Assembly: GCA_963920635.1 (NCBI GenBank)
Contig: OY987298.1
Span: forward strand, 130,147,735 to 130,211,734
Source of the DNA: Pseudeuparius sepicola
Taxonomy: Eukaryota > Arthropoda > Insecta > Coleoptera > Anthribidae
Length of the DNA: 64,000 bases
Direction: 5' to 3'
Each line of letters begins with the position of its first letter. Position 1 is the first letter of the stretch. Below, one piece after another: positions 1-11,427 of this stretch. Under the pieces are notes generated by a model. The model had not been told where the DNA came from, made no database searches, and saw only the letters and a program-made list of their open reading frames with translations. Both the position numbers and the translations under genes were made by a program.

Positions 1-101
1 CAGGATTTAGTTTTTGGGGGGGGGGGGTTAGTTTGAGAAGTAAATAAAACAACAAAAATATACTTACATGAAATTTAATATCTATATATTCATCCGAAAA
101 A

Positions 102-432
102 CTACGACATATTTATAAAGTTGTTAACTTTAAATGAAATGGATAAATTAATTTCGTTCCTCTGCGCTAAATCTAAAACCATTAAAGAAGAAATCTTCGG
201 CTTTAATATATCCACTACTTCATCTGCATGAATTTCTGTTCCATAGTGAATGTTCCTTAGAGCCAAACCATTAAGTCTGTTTTTACTTGTAGTGTTTCGT
301 AAATAGTTTTTCAGTCTCCTTAGGCTCGACAAAGACCTTTCTGGGGTAGCAGTGGATATACAGGAATGGTAGCCAAGATTTGTAGTAATGTGTAAATATT
401 AGGATAAAGGTTTTTATCGCACATATCTAGGC
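102..432 (-). pseudogene. hAT transposase C-terminal (dimerisation) remnant
   Basis: On the minus strand an open frame from about 332 down to a stop at 102 reads like the C-terminal dimerisation region of hAT transposases of the ZMYM1/DUF4371 type. It has a Ser-Leu-Ser-Ser-Leu-Arg-Arg-Leu-Lys stretch, then Arg-Leu-Asn-Gly-Leu-Ala-Leu and a short acidic helix. Upstream (to about 432) another frame supplies the preceding residues, ending Ala-Thr-Ile-Pro-Val. A 2-base difference near 350 separates the two frames, so the copy is broken. In the family this region holds the transposase dimer together. The rest of the transposase is not seen nearby. This is a decayed fragment; family recognition is by eye. 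Confidence 0.7.
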
Positions 433-1167
433 ATTCCAAACTAGATTTCGGGGTAGGCAAGTTCGGCTGCAACTGCGTCTGCCTCTCGTCAAAAGATGGC
501 GCTAGGCGCTACTATTACTACATATATTCAAACGTAATAATAATTTATCTCTTCACTCCTCGTATTTTTAGGTAATATTTTGCTTATTTTGGGGGGGGGG
601 GGGGTTTATTCAAGCTAAGGTTACAATTATTATCCAATAGAGGTATAACATTAACTTTGCACAAAAACTTCCTGCGAAGGCAGCACTTCTCTCGCGAGTT
701 TCGCGACGTCGCGCGAAATTGAGAATTGTTGCGGAACCAGCAATTTAACTTCAAACGAAACTTGATATCGCATAATATGTGGCAGTACATGATGTACCGG
801 CAATTCGTAGGGACGCACGGCAAATATCTCATGCATAACATTTAGCGTTGCTCCGGTGGAAGTGATTAGATTATCCAACAGAACTCGATATTTGAGTTAT
901 ACATTATGGAGCGCCACAGAAAGCGAAGCAGCAAGAATTTCAAACCACGTGGCCCTTTTATCAAATTAGGTTGGGAGACGTAGTCGATGTTTTTGTAAAT
1001 ATTGGAGTATATGTATAGGCTGCCATACTGCTGCAGCGATGCACTTTAGCAATTGTTTACTTGAATGTTCCCGTCTAATCAAGGCGGCGGGCGACGAAAA
1101 GTAGAAGGAAGCGCTCCATTCCCTTCGCCTCTCCATTGTCTCTTGCCGACAGGACCACAGATATTGT
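433..1167. other. No recognised gene; contains a G14 run
   Basis: A run of 14 G lies at 591-604 (a similar 12-G run is at 16-27). A minus-strand open frame at 651-878 (75 codons) gives a reasonably protein-like sequence rich in Val, His and Leu, but I do not recognise it and it has no clear start context. It may be a fragment of an older element. Nothing else stands out. Confidence 0.3.
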
Positions 1168-1391
1168 AGGCGCACTGAGAGATTGCGTCCGCGGGGAAGC
1201 GGGGAGCGCGGAGAACGATTTGTCGCTATTGGCCGACTGCAACAGTGCAAAAAATGCACCGCGCTTTCGTGTTCGCAATTAAAAATAGAACCAAGGCTAG
1301 GTTCAGAGGACTGATTATTCCTAGGCGTGCTCGTCGAAATCTTTAATTTCCGCTCCCCGCTTCCCCGCGGACGCAATCTCTCAGTGCGCCT
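1168..1391. repeat. Perfect 41-bp inverted repeat, GC-rich
   Basis: Bases 1168-1208 are the exact reverse complement of 1351-1391. The arms are GC-rich (CGCTCCCCGCTTCCCC core) and separated by about 142 bases. Perfect arms in a region that otherwise looks old suggest a recent or maintained inverted duplication. No target duplication was identified. Confidence 0.8.
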
Positions 1392-2662
1392 TGCATAGTT
1401 TTCAGCGGGGACGAGAGGCAAGGAGTAACGGCGTTCGGACTGCCTAGACCATATTGGAAGTGGCCTTTCAATGTGTTATAGTTATATCTTCATTGATAGC
1501 TGGGACCAACTATAGCGTATTATAAGCAAATATGTCGAAAACCAGAGCAGTCAAATAAGAAACATATCAACAAATTGATGGTTATGCCTATAAGGAAACA
1601 TATTTCTTCTACTCCGCGTGTATATTTGCTGTTTTCTTCACAACCTACTTAAGTAGACAATCCCTGTCCACTGAAGGGATATGATTTCATATCCATCCTA
1701 TGACATATATGAAATCGATATCCTTCAATCAATTCAATGTATTAAATTATTATTATAATTATTATTATCAATTTAATGTATTGAATTATTTTCACCGTTT
1801 CTCCAAATACTTGTTTAGCATCTATTGTTACACATAGAAAATATATAATAAAAAATACGTAAACTGTACAACTCTGTGCGCCGGTATATTATAGAATAGG
1901 CGGATATTGTGGATATTCTACTAGGTATATGATGTTCGTAAACGCAGTTTGGGATTCGCTATTCAAATTTGGTCGATAAATTATGAAACTTTCAGGGAAA
2001 ATTACCAAACCAAGTGCGCATAATTGGGTAGTTTATTATACCCAACGTTTGTGGAAACAATGAACTTATCGATTCAAGCGGTTTCTCATTTATTTTCATG
2101 GAAACATATACAGTGTGTCCACCCATAAGAGTTGGGAAGGGAAACGTTCTTAACTTTTTCGGAAGTAGTTTAAGATTAAAAAGAACATGAAACGTTTTGC
2201 TTCTTAAAATAATTAATTTACGGAAAGGAAACTAACCACCATTATTTTTCGGGTGAGGTATAATAGGAGATGTTATAAAATATTATGAAGTTCGGTTGGC
2301 AGACAAGGAGGCCGAATATCTCCTTAATATTTTTATTTTATCAACCAAATTTCATATCGCATGTTAGTATCTTAACTGGAATCATTGAATAAGGAATTCT
2401 GGAATCCAATATCCGGATAAACCGAAACCTAAGATCTACGAGGCCGCCGGCAGTCTCCAAGGCCTAACTACGCCTCTGCATGCTTTACTCAACTTTTCGA
2501 CTAAAATTGATGAGCTTCTGGGCTAAATAGAACATAATAGTTAAACGCATATTTGATTATCTTGACAAAATTGACTCAACAAGTAGCAACATGGAGTAGA
2601 GGGTAAGATAATCAATAATAAATTGTCAATGCCGGTGGAATTAGTTCCATATAAAATATTAC
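1392..2662. other. No recognised gene or element
   Basis: AT-rich sequence. At 2109 a CAGTGTGTCCACCC word preceded by TA resembles the terminus of a mariner-type MITE, but I found no matching right end. Confidence 0.3.
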
Positions 2663-2702
2663 CACAGACCTATATAGCTTAGCGAAGCTATATAGGTCTG
2701 TG
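2663..2702. repeat. 18-bp perfect hairpin
   Basis: Arms 2663-2680 and 2685-2702 are perfectly complementary around a 4-base AGCG loop. The flanking TATTA/TATTA words extend the symmetry imperfectly. It is probably the centre of a small palindromic element. It is too short to call a microRNA precursor. Confidence 0.7.
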
Positions 2703-3117
2703 ATATTACTTACCTATTTGCTTTATGTACAATATAGTTGTTCAGAACCATCAAGTTAAAAACGAGTAATAATTAATTACTATTAAAAATAGTTCATTGC
2801 CACACTTATATACCTACCAAGGAGATACATAAGTATATATTTGTACATAAGTAGCTTCCTAATCGTGATAGATGACAAACACTAGAACATTTATTATGGG
2901 GAACGTACGAGTACATTCTTATAGTCCTTATAAGAAAACTGTATTGCAAAGATGATTGGAAATATACATATATTTTTTAATGCCCCACAAGTGCATTCGC
3001 CCTGCGATACACTAATTTTTACAAATAAACTAATCCTAAATGATGAAGTACTGCCATTTTAGGAAATACTTTAGGGATAAGACACATCTATGCGGTGAAA
3101 ACATGAATGTCCGTAAC

Positions 3118-3332
3118 CAGTGGCGGTTTCTCCATTGGTTCATTTGTGTAGTGAATACCGAATTAAATTTCATAAAAACACAGTCTTTTAAAATCACATG
3201 AACAACAATAAAAATATAAGTTGAGTAGAATGAAGGGAAATTACGAGTGGCCCCTGGGAATATATTTGTTCTTCTAAAGAGCACCCAATCAAAAATTGAA
3301 CACCCATTTTAAATTACCACGAGCCGCCACTG
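3118..3332. mobile_element. Small hAT-like MITE
   Basis: Both ends begin with CAGTGGCGG reading inward (3118 on plus, 3332 on minus). The flanking 8-mers TCCGTAAC and TTTGTAGC agree at 5 of 8 positions, all differences being transitions, as expected for an old 8-bp hAT target duplication. The 215-bp body has no coding capacity. Confidence 0.5.
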
Positions 3333-3788
3333 TTTGTAGCTACAGTTGCTATGACAGATTCAACAACGTAACCAAACCCTGACACTCAAATAAAATAAAC
3401 TTAAATTTAAAAAGTTTACAACTAAGTATACCTACGCGATTTTACAAAATTATAAATAATATTCTGCCTCATATAATATGTTGTACCTAATGTTTTATGT
3501 GAAATAATGTCATGACATGGGTTTCTGGGCATGGCAAAATTAATATATAATTATTATACCTAATAATGTCGACATTTACAATCACGTCCCTAATTATTAC
3601 GATGTTCTATATAATGTGTAATATAAGGTGAATAAAACGTCAAAAATATTACAGAAATGTATCTAAATATTGAAAAACTTACGAAAATAGGTATATGTTA
3701 AATATCAGAGAGCATATAGAGTTTCTTAAATTTAGTTTACTTTGCTGCATATTTCTATTTTAAAGCCATATATTCGGTATTTTTATTC

Positions 3789-3828
3789 AGCGCACGGAAA
3801 GTTTTTCCATGCGCTGTTTCCGTGCGCT
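3789..3828. repeat. 12-bp hairpin
   Basis: AGCGCACGGAAA (3789-3800) and its exact reverse complement (3817-3828) flank a 16-base spacer that itself repeats part of the word (CCATGCGCTG). It sits in an otherwise featureless AT-rich stretch (3829-4314 has no recognised feature). Confidence 0.6.
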
Positions 3829-4314
3829 AGCCCGAAAAACTTCATCTTTCATTATTGCTAAAACAGATGAAAATAAGGTGTTTTCAAAGAAGTATAATAA
3901 AAATATTATTCCTTTTAAATGACTCAGAGTTTCGTCTGTGGCTCGAAAGGACTTGTAACGCAAAAAACACTGGGCGCTTCGCCTCAAGAGATGTAGATGT
4001 AGATGTAGACCAAATGAGAAAAACATTCCTTTTAATTAAATTTAAAGAAAACGCAGGATTTATGTAAACATGAAAAGGGAGCTATAGACGATTACAATTA
4101 TTTGTAAATGGAATAAAAACACTTTTGAAATGCTCAAAAGTTTTAAGCTTCTTTGAATGATGGTATGACTGCCTTTGTTCGAGTTAAAACCTTTCTACAT
4201 TTGAAACATTCGTATTTAAGTGCATCTCGAATAAATATTTGGCCCGTGCCAATAAGGCAGACAATAGACAATATTTGCATCCCTAATTGTCTCATTAATA
4301 AAAAATTATCTCAT

Positions 4315-4560
4315 TATCTTTAAGGAGCCTAATTAAAACTCCCATCATATTCCCATAAACAATCAATAAAATGGCTAAAGTTATTGGGAGACTTCTTTAA
4401 AAGAGCGCATTAATTATTGCTAATTGACTTTATCGGAGTATTTGCCTGGGAGTTGTTTTTTATTTGTGTGTGCCACAAAGCGTGGTTTCGCAATTTCTGG
4501 GAGGCGGACGAGAAATGGAAATCGGAGAATTATTATGGACCTGACTAATTAAGAAACAGG
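4315..4560 (+). repeat. Dispersed repeat, copy 1
   Basis: This roughly 245-bp block aligns by eye, with many substitutions and small indels, to 7570-7830 in the same orientation. Shared landmarks are TTTAAGGAGCC, CCCATAAACAATC, a GCGC/GAGCGC-ATTAATTATT word, a TTGACTTTATC word and AATTTCTGG. It is an old interspersed repeat of unknown class. Confidence 0.6.
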
Positions 4561-5386
4561 CAGAGAAGATATGCTTTATATACATCGTACTCAAGCAATG
4601 AGGTTGAATAATATAATTCTCTTTAAATGATACCGGCAATTTCGCTGCAAAAAGTCGCACATTGCATTTCTGCATTTGCATAGAGGATGATTTTTTTATG
4701 TCTATACCTTCACGAGTTTCTTGCATATTTTGTGCCCCACAAAAAAAACGTAAGAAACAAAAACGTGTCATTTTTGGACAGATAGGTGACGCTAAAAAAG
4801 AACTGTACAACGCATGGCCAACTTGTACACAAATCACTATGATCTTGAAAAAGCTGATGCCTGCCTCTTCGAATGAGCCTGAACAGAATTGGTCCTGATG
4901 AAGCTTTTTCTACACAAGGCGTGAATTATAAGCGATTTTATGCCAACTAAATAATGTTCTTTATGGTCCTTCCTTTCTTTGCTGTCTTTTATATAAGTAA
5001 CGATCGATATTTCCTTCTCAGACACTCGCATCACATCACCACCAGAATCATCAATATGTTGGTTACGTATAGTGAGTGCACTTTTCAGCCGTAGTGACAT
5101 CCGAAAACTAAGGTACTTCACTCAGTGGATGTTGGAAGAGTAATGAAGGGTACTACATTTTCAACACTTCGGTCCACCAAAGGCAAGTAGTAAGAAAATA
5201 TTGTTATGAATTTTGTAAGCTATCACTTTTGATGTATAATAATCTGTTTCATATACCCTTTTGAATATAGTTTTATCTTTCGCAACTACGTTTCTGTGCG
5301 CTTTTGCTCTAGTTTAGAAGGTATGAACATTATCTGTCCAAAACCTTGATGTGACAGTTACTTATTTTGAAAAAAATAGCAGTCTT
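4561..5386. other. No recognised gene
   Basis: AT-rich. The open frames here (for example 94 codons at 4837-5121 minus and 78 codons at 4662-4898 plus) have no family resemblance I can see and overlap each other on opposite strands. Confidence 0.3.
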
Positions 5387-5390
5387 TTAA

Positions 5391-5637
5391 GGTGGATTTA
5401 CAAACTCGACGATTGCGTTGGCGCTCGAAGTTGACGGTGACCTTCGCAGTTTGCGTCCAGAAATGTGAACGACGGAACGTGAAAGATGAAATTAGTTTAT
5501 CTCGAACGGCATCGGACGCAGACTGCAACGTTCGACGGCGTTTATAAACGGTGTTACACGTAAAATATTGGGATTGAGTTTTCGACGCAAACGGCAACGG
5601 CGAGCGCCAACGCAAACGTAGCGTTTATAAATCCACC
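5391..5637. mobile_element. TTAA-flanked MITE (piggyBac/Kolobok type)
   Basis: The 247-bp element starts GGTGGATTTA and ends TAAATCCACC. It is flanked directly by TTAA on both sides (5387-5390 and 5638-5641), the target duplication used by piggyBac and Kolobok families. The terminal inverted repeats run about 45 bp with mismatches and share a GCGTTGGCGCTCG word. The interior carries several more inverted CG-rich words and no coding frame. It is non-autonomous. Confidence 0.75.
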
Positions 5638-6299
5638 TTAACGGTTTATAACTCAAAAACGGTTAGGGATAAGCAAAAAATAAATACTGTCAGATTTAGT
5701 TTTGCGTTTAATTATTGTCTTCGCTTGGACCAACCATGATCAAGATATAAGCGAAAAACCAAAAAGAGAGACACATGTTGGGAACCCCTGGAATTAGCTC
5801 CCGTCACAGACCCGGGGACTTTTGACATTCATATTCTAATCACCTCCGAACTTAGTCCAAAAGTTAAGAAGTGTAACACAGAAGAATTTTTTGAAATTTG
5901 AAGACTTGGCCTTGCCCTACTAAACTATTTTGTATTCATAACATACAGGGTGAGTTTTTTTCGATGCCCACTATGGGGATCTCGGAAACTAGCAGAGCTA
6001 GAACAAAGGTTAAATGGGGAAAGAATTGCAGTTTTGAATGCTCAATCTAATGCCCCTTCTGGATTTTTAAAAAAGTTCATGGCTCACTAGATATTTTGAA
6101 AAGCGTGATTTTTGCTATTTCATCAGATCTCTGTAGCTCCGTTATTTCTGGTTATACAGAAAAACTGTGGAGACAAAAATTGTAGATAATTTTGGGCTTA
6201 ATAAGATAATCTTATCCAATTTTTTATGGTGTTTGTGATTTTTGAGATATGACATAAACTTGTGTTTTTGTAAATGTAAATCATAGTTGCCTGTGGCCT
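5638..6299. other. MITE-like terminus, otherwise nothing recognised
   Basis: At 5944-5960 the word ACAGGGTGAGTTTTTTTCG resembles the ends of TA-flanked mariner-type MITEs seen elsewhere in the window (for example at 50836). No matching right end was found. Confidence 0.35.
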
Positions 6300-7025
6300 T
6301 ATAAAGTCGGCCATTTTTTGAGCTTTCCAAAAATGTATTACTCGGCATAGTTATTATAAAAAATAAAAGAGCCATGGTTAATTTTCCGATTTTTTTTAAA
6401 TTTTCACATAGTCAGCCATGGAATATTTTCATAATAATTACGTTCTATTTTATAATTAGACATACTTTAAACATTCTAATATTTTGTTTTTAGATCAAAT
6501 TCAAATTATTATTATTCTAAAAGGTCACCTTTTAAAATAAAAAAGGTGTTCAAACAATCCACCATTATTATTTATATTGCATATTTTTAAAACTATATTT
6601 GTCGCCTTTCTTAGAGAGCACCTGTCAATACTGGCAATTGCTTCTAAAACAGCTGTTTTTCATTGAACAATAATTGTCTCATACTTTATTCTGTACTGTT
6701 CCCTACAAAATAGACAAATCGGGGGATCGAGAAATAGGTTTATTTCTCCCTATCCACTCACTATTTGGATAGATCTGATCTAGGTAATTTCTTACGGGCA
6801 AATAATTATGATAATTTTTGTTTTATTTTGTTACATTTTGTTACCAGCTAAAAAATATTTGAAAGTTTGAAGTATGTCTTATTATAAAATAGAACTTAAT
6901 TATGAAAATATTCCATGGCTGACTATGTGAAAATTAAAAAAAAAAACAGAAAATTAGCCATAGCTATTTTATTTTTTTAAAACAACTAAACCGAGTATTA
7001 TATTTTTGGAAAGCTCAACCCCTTC
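6300..7025. repeat. Inverted repeat with arms of about 180 bp
   Basis: The left arm (about 6310-6490) and right arm (about 6849-7020) are reverse complements with scattered changes. Shared words are GAGCTTTCCAAAAAT, ACTCGG, CATAGTCAGCCATGGAATA and ATGAAAATATTCCATGG. The spacer is about 350 bp. This is probably an aged MITE or foldback element. Exact ends and target duplication are not resolved. Confidence 0.65.
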
Positions 7026-7569
7026 TTTTTTATATAGGCCCGTCATATAGGCTGGTACATAATATTAATACTTTGGAGTAAAAAAGGTAATTATTTAGTA
7101 ATGTATAGGTACCCTAAAATTTTTTTTCTGCAAAACACCTACCAAAAAGAAGGCATATTCTTCTATAAAAAAAAAGAAGGGCAATTCACTACGATTGCAC
7201 ATACAGTCTGAATGTCAATAGTCCGTATGTTAACGGCCTAGTCCGTATATGAAATGCCATGTCATTTACATACGGCCTGCGCCATTTAGGCCGTATAGAT
7301 ACAGCCTACACCGTATACCTACATACGGTCTGTTTTCATATACGGGCTGTAACATATACATATGGAATCGATTTTATTTCGAACAAACCCTGAAAATTGC
7401 TCATTTCGGTAGTGTTTCTTAAAAAGTTGTGAAGAAATTGCATTGATGGCTCTTTTGGGCCCTTGCGTGTTTCTCGAAATTCTCCCACCACAAGCAGGTT
7501 TCCGTCGACGCTAAAGGGAAGTAATAATCTCACCCAGACTATCTTCATAAATCATTGAAAATTAATTGT
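7026..7569. other. No gene; degenerate internal repetition of a CCGTAT word
   Basis: Between about 7200 and 7350 the words CCGTAT/ATACGG and CATATAC recur about ten times on both strands, as in a decayed short tandem or palindromic array. No coding frame is recognised. Confidence 0.4.
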
Positions 7570-7830
7570 ATTTGTTTAAGGAGCCGACTTCAAATAATTC
7601 TCCTTAATACCTACTCCCATAAACAATCGATACTAAAATTGGTAAACTTTCGTAAAAGCGCTCATTAATTATTTCCGATTGACTTTATCAGCGGATTATT
7701 TGGCGCCCCAGTTTTGTTTTATATTCCAGCGCTACTGAGAAACGTGGACCTTAGAATTTCTGGAAAGCAGGGCGGGAAATAAAAGTATAGAAATCGAAGT
7801 ATTATAAGCAGGGCTAATTGGGAAAAACAA
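7570..7830 (+). repeat. Dispersed repeat, copy 2
   Basis: Second copy of the block at 4315-4560, same orientation, diverged. The two copies lie about 3.2 kb apart. Confidence 0.6.
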
Positions 7831-8656
7831 AAAGAAAAACTGTCTTTTATGTTTTATTTTGTTGCAGTGAACAATTTAAATAAATTGGCGCAATGAGATT
7901 TGTAGATAAAAATAAATGGACGGGCGTCCCTTTCTATCAATTGGGTGATATAGATAGACAGGGCAAGCAAAGAAAATTTTACCATCGCGTTAATGTTAAA
8001 TCGTATCATGTAGCTGTTTTATTGTAGAAAACATAACAAAAACTTTAAGATAAATTCAATTAATCAAGTTTGGTTTTACTTTTGTTAAAAAATTGTTTCT
8101 CATTCAGGGTAGGAAATAGTAGGGGAAAATCGCCCACTTTTCGTAAAATCGCAAAGAAAATCCACATTTCTTTGAAAAATGACTTTTTTAACTATTAACT
8201 TTAATTATTTCTACAGCTTTGTATTTTTTCTTACATTTTAATCGATCTGCATTCGATATAATATCTTCATTTTTTAAAACCTCTGCAAGTGGTACGATAT
8301 AGGAAACCAGTTGATAAAACTGTATCAGTTGGTATCTTAAATTGTACCATTTCAGATTTAATGTAGGGAACATACAGGAAAGTGCAATATTTATAACTAC
8401 ATTGGTACAAAAAAAATAAGAACTCTGTGTTTAACTAGGTGTTTAATGATTTATTATTATATTAACAAAAAGAAAAACAAAAATTTATTTCTCTCAGACA
8501 AAATGAATAATTTTTTCTTAGTTAACAAAATGACCAGTCTTTATTCAATATATTATATTATATTCAAATTAACATTTTTTTTACAAAAACAATAAATGTT
8601 GTGTTTTGTTCTTTCTTAAATACATTTATCACCAGTGTAATTGTCATTTTCTATAT

Positions 8657-8966
8657 TTGAAAAGGGAAAGAAGTGTATTTCGTGGATGCACGATGCATTT
8701 GGCACTTCGGCTGGTCTTTTCTTTAAATAATTTGGGTAGCTTGGCTGCCCACAGTTGTATAATTTGTTAGTATTTTAAAGTTTTTAAAATGTGACTTGGT
8801 GTGACCTTCTATTTTATGGGTTTTTAACTGTTGTATAATGCTTTATGCTCCAATTTTCCTGTACACACTTGACAAGTGGTACTGAGGATGGCTTAACAGC
8901 CGAAAGCGCTTTACCATGATTTTTAATTAAATTATTTGCACGGAAATACACTTCTTTCCCTTTTCA
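8657..8966 (+). mobile_element. Penelope-like pLTR fragment
   Basis: This fragment is bounded by a nearly perfect 27-bp inverted repeat (8657-8683 and 8939-8966; TGAAAAGGGAAAGAAG core) and contains a hammerhead ribozyme motif. Penelope-like elements carry such motifs in their terminal pLTRs. No reverse transcriptase is present, so this is a terminal remnant. Confidence 0.5.
8877..8916 (+). ncRNA. Minimal hammerhead ribozyme motif (PLE type)
   Basis: The conserved cores are present in order: CTGAGGA (8882-8888), stem II GGC/GCC closing a TTAACA loop, GAAA (8902-8905), a four-base GCGC stem III, then TT at the expected cleavage position. Stem I is TGGTA (8877-8881) paired with TACCA (8912-8916). 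Very short stem III is characteristic of the hammerheads in Penelope-like pLTRs, which are thought to act as dimers. Self-cleavage is inferred, not shown. Confidence 0.65.
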
Positions 8967-9429
8967 TCTATATATACGTGCACACAGCCCCGCACTCCTT
9001 TGTATTTTCTATATTAACTAATTAACTATTATTAATTATTATAACTTCATTTGCATATGACCTTTTCAATATTCGGTTAGTGCCCTCTTAATATTTTTCC
9101 TACCACTGTCCTTATTTTATGTATTTTTTTCGGGTTTGTCCATTTCTTACAAACAAGAATATTTAGTATTTCCCAAATTTTACCGGTACAATCTAGGTAA
9201 CTATTTATTGGTGCGATTTAAGCAACTTCTCGCAATTGATGGAACACACGAATTATTGAATATCCACGAAAGTGAGGTTACAGTATGCTAAATGAAATAC
9301 AAATAAACAGTTCCTAATTTATCCTGTCTATTTGAAAGGTACAATTTAAGAACCGGTACAATATAGGAGATTTTCCCCTAATAAATAGGGTAACGCTTGG
9401 AGTTCCAAATTTATTTCTAGGTAGGTACC

Positions 9430-9570
9430 TATCTATTAGAAAACGGCAAATCCTTTCTTCGATATAGGCGAGGGCGGTTTTGGAGCCCAACGCCGCACAC
9501 CAGGCACGATCTACTTGCCAACTTTTTTCAAACGTATTAATCAAATGTGATTTACCAAAATCCAGCAGTG
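9430..9570 (+). repeat. Dispersed repeat shared with about 34970-35090
   Basis: Words AACGGCAA, ATAGGCGAGGGCGG, CGCACACCAGGC and TATTAATCAAA-GTGATTTA occur in the same order and orientation in both places. This is an old interspersed repeat of unknown class. Bases 9571-9929 hold nothing else recognised. Confidence 0.6.
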
Positions 9571-9929
9571 AACAGAAGACTTGGAAAGTTGTACGAAAAG
9601 ATGCATTCGTTTGAGCAAATTGTATTTTAAGGTGTCTCAACTTTTACTCGAGCTTTGTTCATGACACTGAAATTATCTACGGAAACAAAAGTCTGTTAAT
9701 TCCTATCAAATCTATACATATTTGGAACAATTATTATCAATTTTAAGAATAACGTCATGGCAGGTCAAGGGGTTCAGTACTCTAATATAGTGAACCCCTA
9801 TTAGGGAAACACAATTTCATTTCATTGATTCAAAATTTGAAATCTGGACATTTTACACAAAAACCCGGGAATCAGATATACTATAGCAAAACGTTGACAA
9901 CAATGCTAAAATCAGAGCAATCAGCCGTT

Positions 9930-10691
9930 TTAGCACCAGCTGTTTTGGACCAGGAGATAGTGACAGATTTTTGGACGTGAGTTTACTCAGTATGCCTTGC
10001 AAAGGGCATTATGTGGCACATATTCTCACAATAATAAGGTATGAATCAGAGAGTCATCCTGGGTTCTTCATGTGAAAAACTGAGTTTTCAATTATTCGAA
10101 AAATATGCGTTTTGATATGATTTTATACAGGCTGCCATGTGTTTTATAATGAAGTTCAAATAGAAAATTCCTCGGAAAACCATAGGCATACCGTTAGGGT
10201 GGGTCCAAAGGGCTATTATTGCCACGTGATCTTGTATTTTAATAATTAATTTTCCCACGTTTCTGAACAGGCTACCAATGAGCGAAAGGTATGCCATCTT
10301 TTTTCAGCAGTTTCATAACAAGAACTTGCATACTTCTCATTGGCAGCCTGTTCAGAAACGTGGAAAAATTAATTATTAAAATACAAGATCACGTGGCAAT
10401 AATAGCCCTTTGGACCCACCCTAACGGTATGCCTATGGTTTTCCGAGGAATTTTCTATTTTGAACTTCATTATAAAACACATGGCAGCCTGTATAAAATC
10501 ATATTAAAACGCATATTTTCCGAATAATTGAAAACTCACTTTTTCACATGAAGAACTCAAGACGACTCTCTGATTCATACCTTATTATTGTGAGAATATG
10601 TGCCACATAATGCCCTTTGCAAGGCATACTGAGTAAAATCACGTCCAAAAATCTGTCACTACCTCCCGGTCTATTTGGGGCGCTACGTCTC
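9930..10691. mobile_element. Foldback element, arms of about 350 bp
   Basis: The left arm (about 9930-10288) and right arm (about 10331-10691) are reverse complements at high identity around a roughly 42-bp spacer. The similar 69- and 78-codon open frames on the two strands are the same sequence read twice, not genes. A transcript would form a very long hairpin, a possible source of endo-siRNA. No clear target duplication was found; similarity fades outward near 9930 and 10691. Confidence 0.8.
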
Positions 10692-10819
10692 ATCCATAAC
10701 TGATGTTGAGTTTTACGGCTTTTCCTGATGGTAGCAAAAAAACGGCAAAACATTCTTTATCTTTAATTTCAATGTACTTCATGACGCACACAAAAGTGTG
10801 GAGAAGGTCCAGCGACGAA

Positions 10820-11427
10820 ACGATAACAGCCTTTTGATTGTGCTAGTGTCACTGAATTCATTAGTGGAATCCAGTAAAACGCAGAATTTTACGTTAATTT
10901 GTCGTTGCTGATGACCTCAGTCCAAGAAAAGTATACGCGACATTTTATTTCTAGTAATTTGTAGATCACTCACAATCTACTAAGCCGGGACAAGATGTAA
11001 CGATTTTTTTACTTGGTCGTTAAAGACTTTTATTGCTTGTAGATAGCCAGAATCTAATTACTGACAAACATCAACATTGCCAATATTCGAGAGCTGCAAT
11101 TCGTGTCTTAAATGAATTTGAGAAGGTCCATGTCTTTTAATTTTTGTTGGTAAATGAGATAAATCCCTATCGCCCGTTTTTGTCCATTCTGATGTAGTCT
11201 TGTCATTGTTTAAAACAAAATAATGCATGTAGTTTGTCACACCCGCAAAACCACGAAGTTTTTTTGAATCGTTCCACCTTAAAGCTACGTTTAAACTTTC
11301 TTAAACACATTTTTAAACAATGTTTATTTCCGTCCGAGGTGCATGGTCCATTCTTTTCTATAAGCACTCGATTCTTTCCCGCAATTATGGGCATTTTATT
11401 TATAAATTCCACCGAACATGACTCCAT
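10820..11427 (-). pseudogene. hAT transposase (TTF-type zinc finger, ZMYM1-like) remnant
   Basis: The minus frame from 11427 to 11203 contains a Phe-Lys-Lys-Thr-Ser-Trp-Phe-Cys-Gly-Cys motif followed by Ala-Leu-Phe-Cys-Phe, as in the TTF zinc finger of hAT transposases. It shifts near 11203-11240 into a second frame (to 11058) with Trp-Thr-Lys-Thr-Gly, His-Leu and Lys-Arg-His-Gly-Pro-Ser-X-X-His, the usual continuation. Further downstream (to about 10820) short pieces resemble the start of the DUF4371 catalytic region, but stops interrupt them. The family cuts and pastes DNA with 8-bp duplications. This copy is dead; identification is by motif order. Confidence 0.55.

Larger units (their letters stand above)
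8122..9378. mobile_element. Pogo/Tigger-like non-autonomous element (family E)
   Basis: The element begins GGGGAAAATCGCCC and ends GGAGATTTTCCCC, with TA on both sides (8120-8121 and 9379-9380), the pogo/Tc1/mariner target duplication. Subterminal copies of a GTACAAT word occur inside both ends (about 8337-8355, 9186 and 9340-9365), a layout shared with the other pogo-like elements here. I see no transposase; the 61-codon minus frame at 8188-8373 is unrecognised. A Penelope-derived fragment is inserted at about 8657-8966. The family assignment rests on the termini, the TA duplication and the similarity of plan to the element at 52023. Confidence 0.6.

Noticed and set aside
966..1421. 151-codon minus-strand frame
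   Set aside because: Spans the perfect inverted repeat, Arg/Ser-rich without recognisable motif, and overlaps another frame; likely chance in a GC-richer patch.
4895..4925. CTGATGA word as a hammerhead core
   Set aside because: No GAAA with a closing stem II follows. The same applies to the CTGATGA at about 26210.
10088..10527. Two similar proteins encoded on opposite strands
   Set aside because: They are the two arms of the foldback element read in equivalent frames, not a gene pair.
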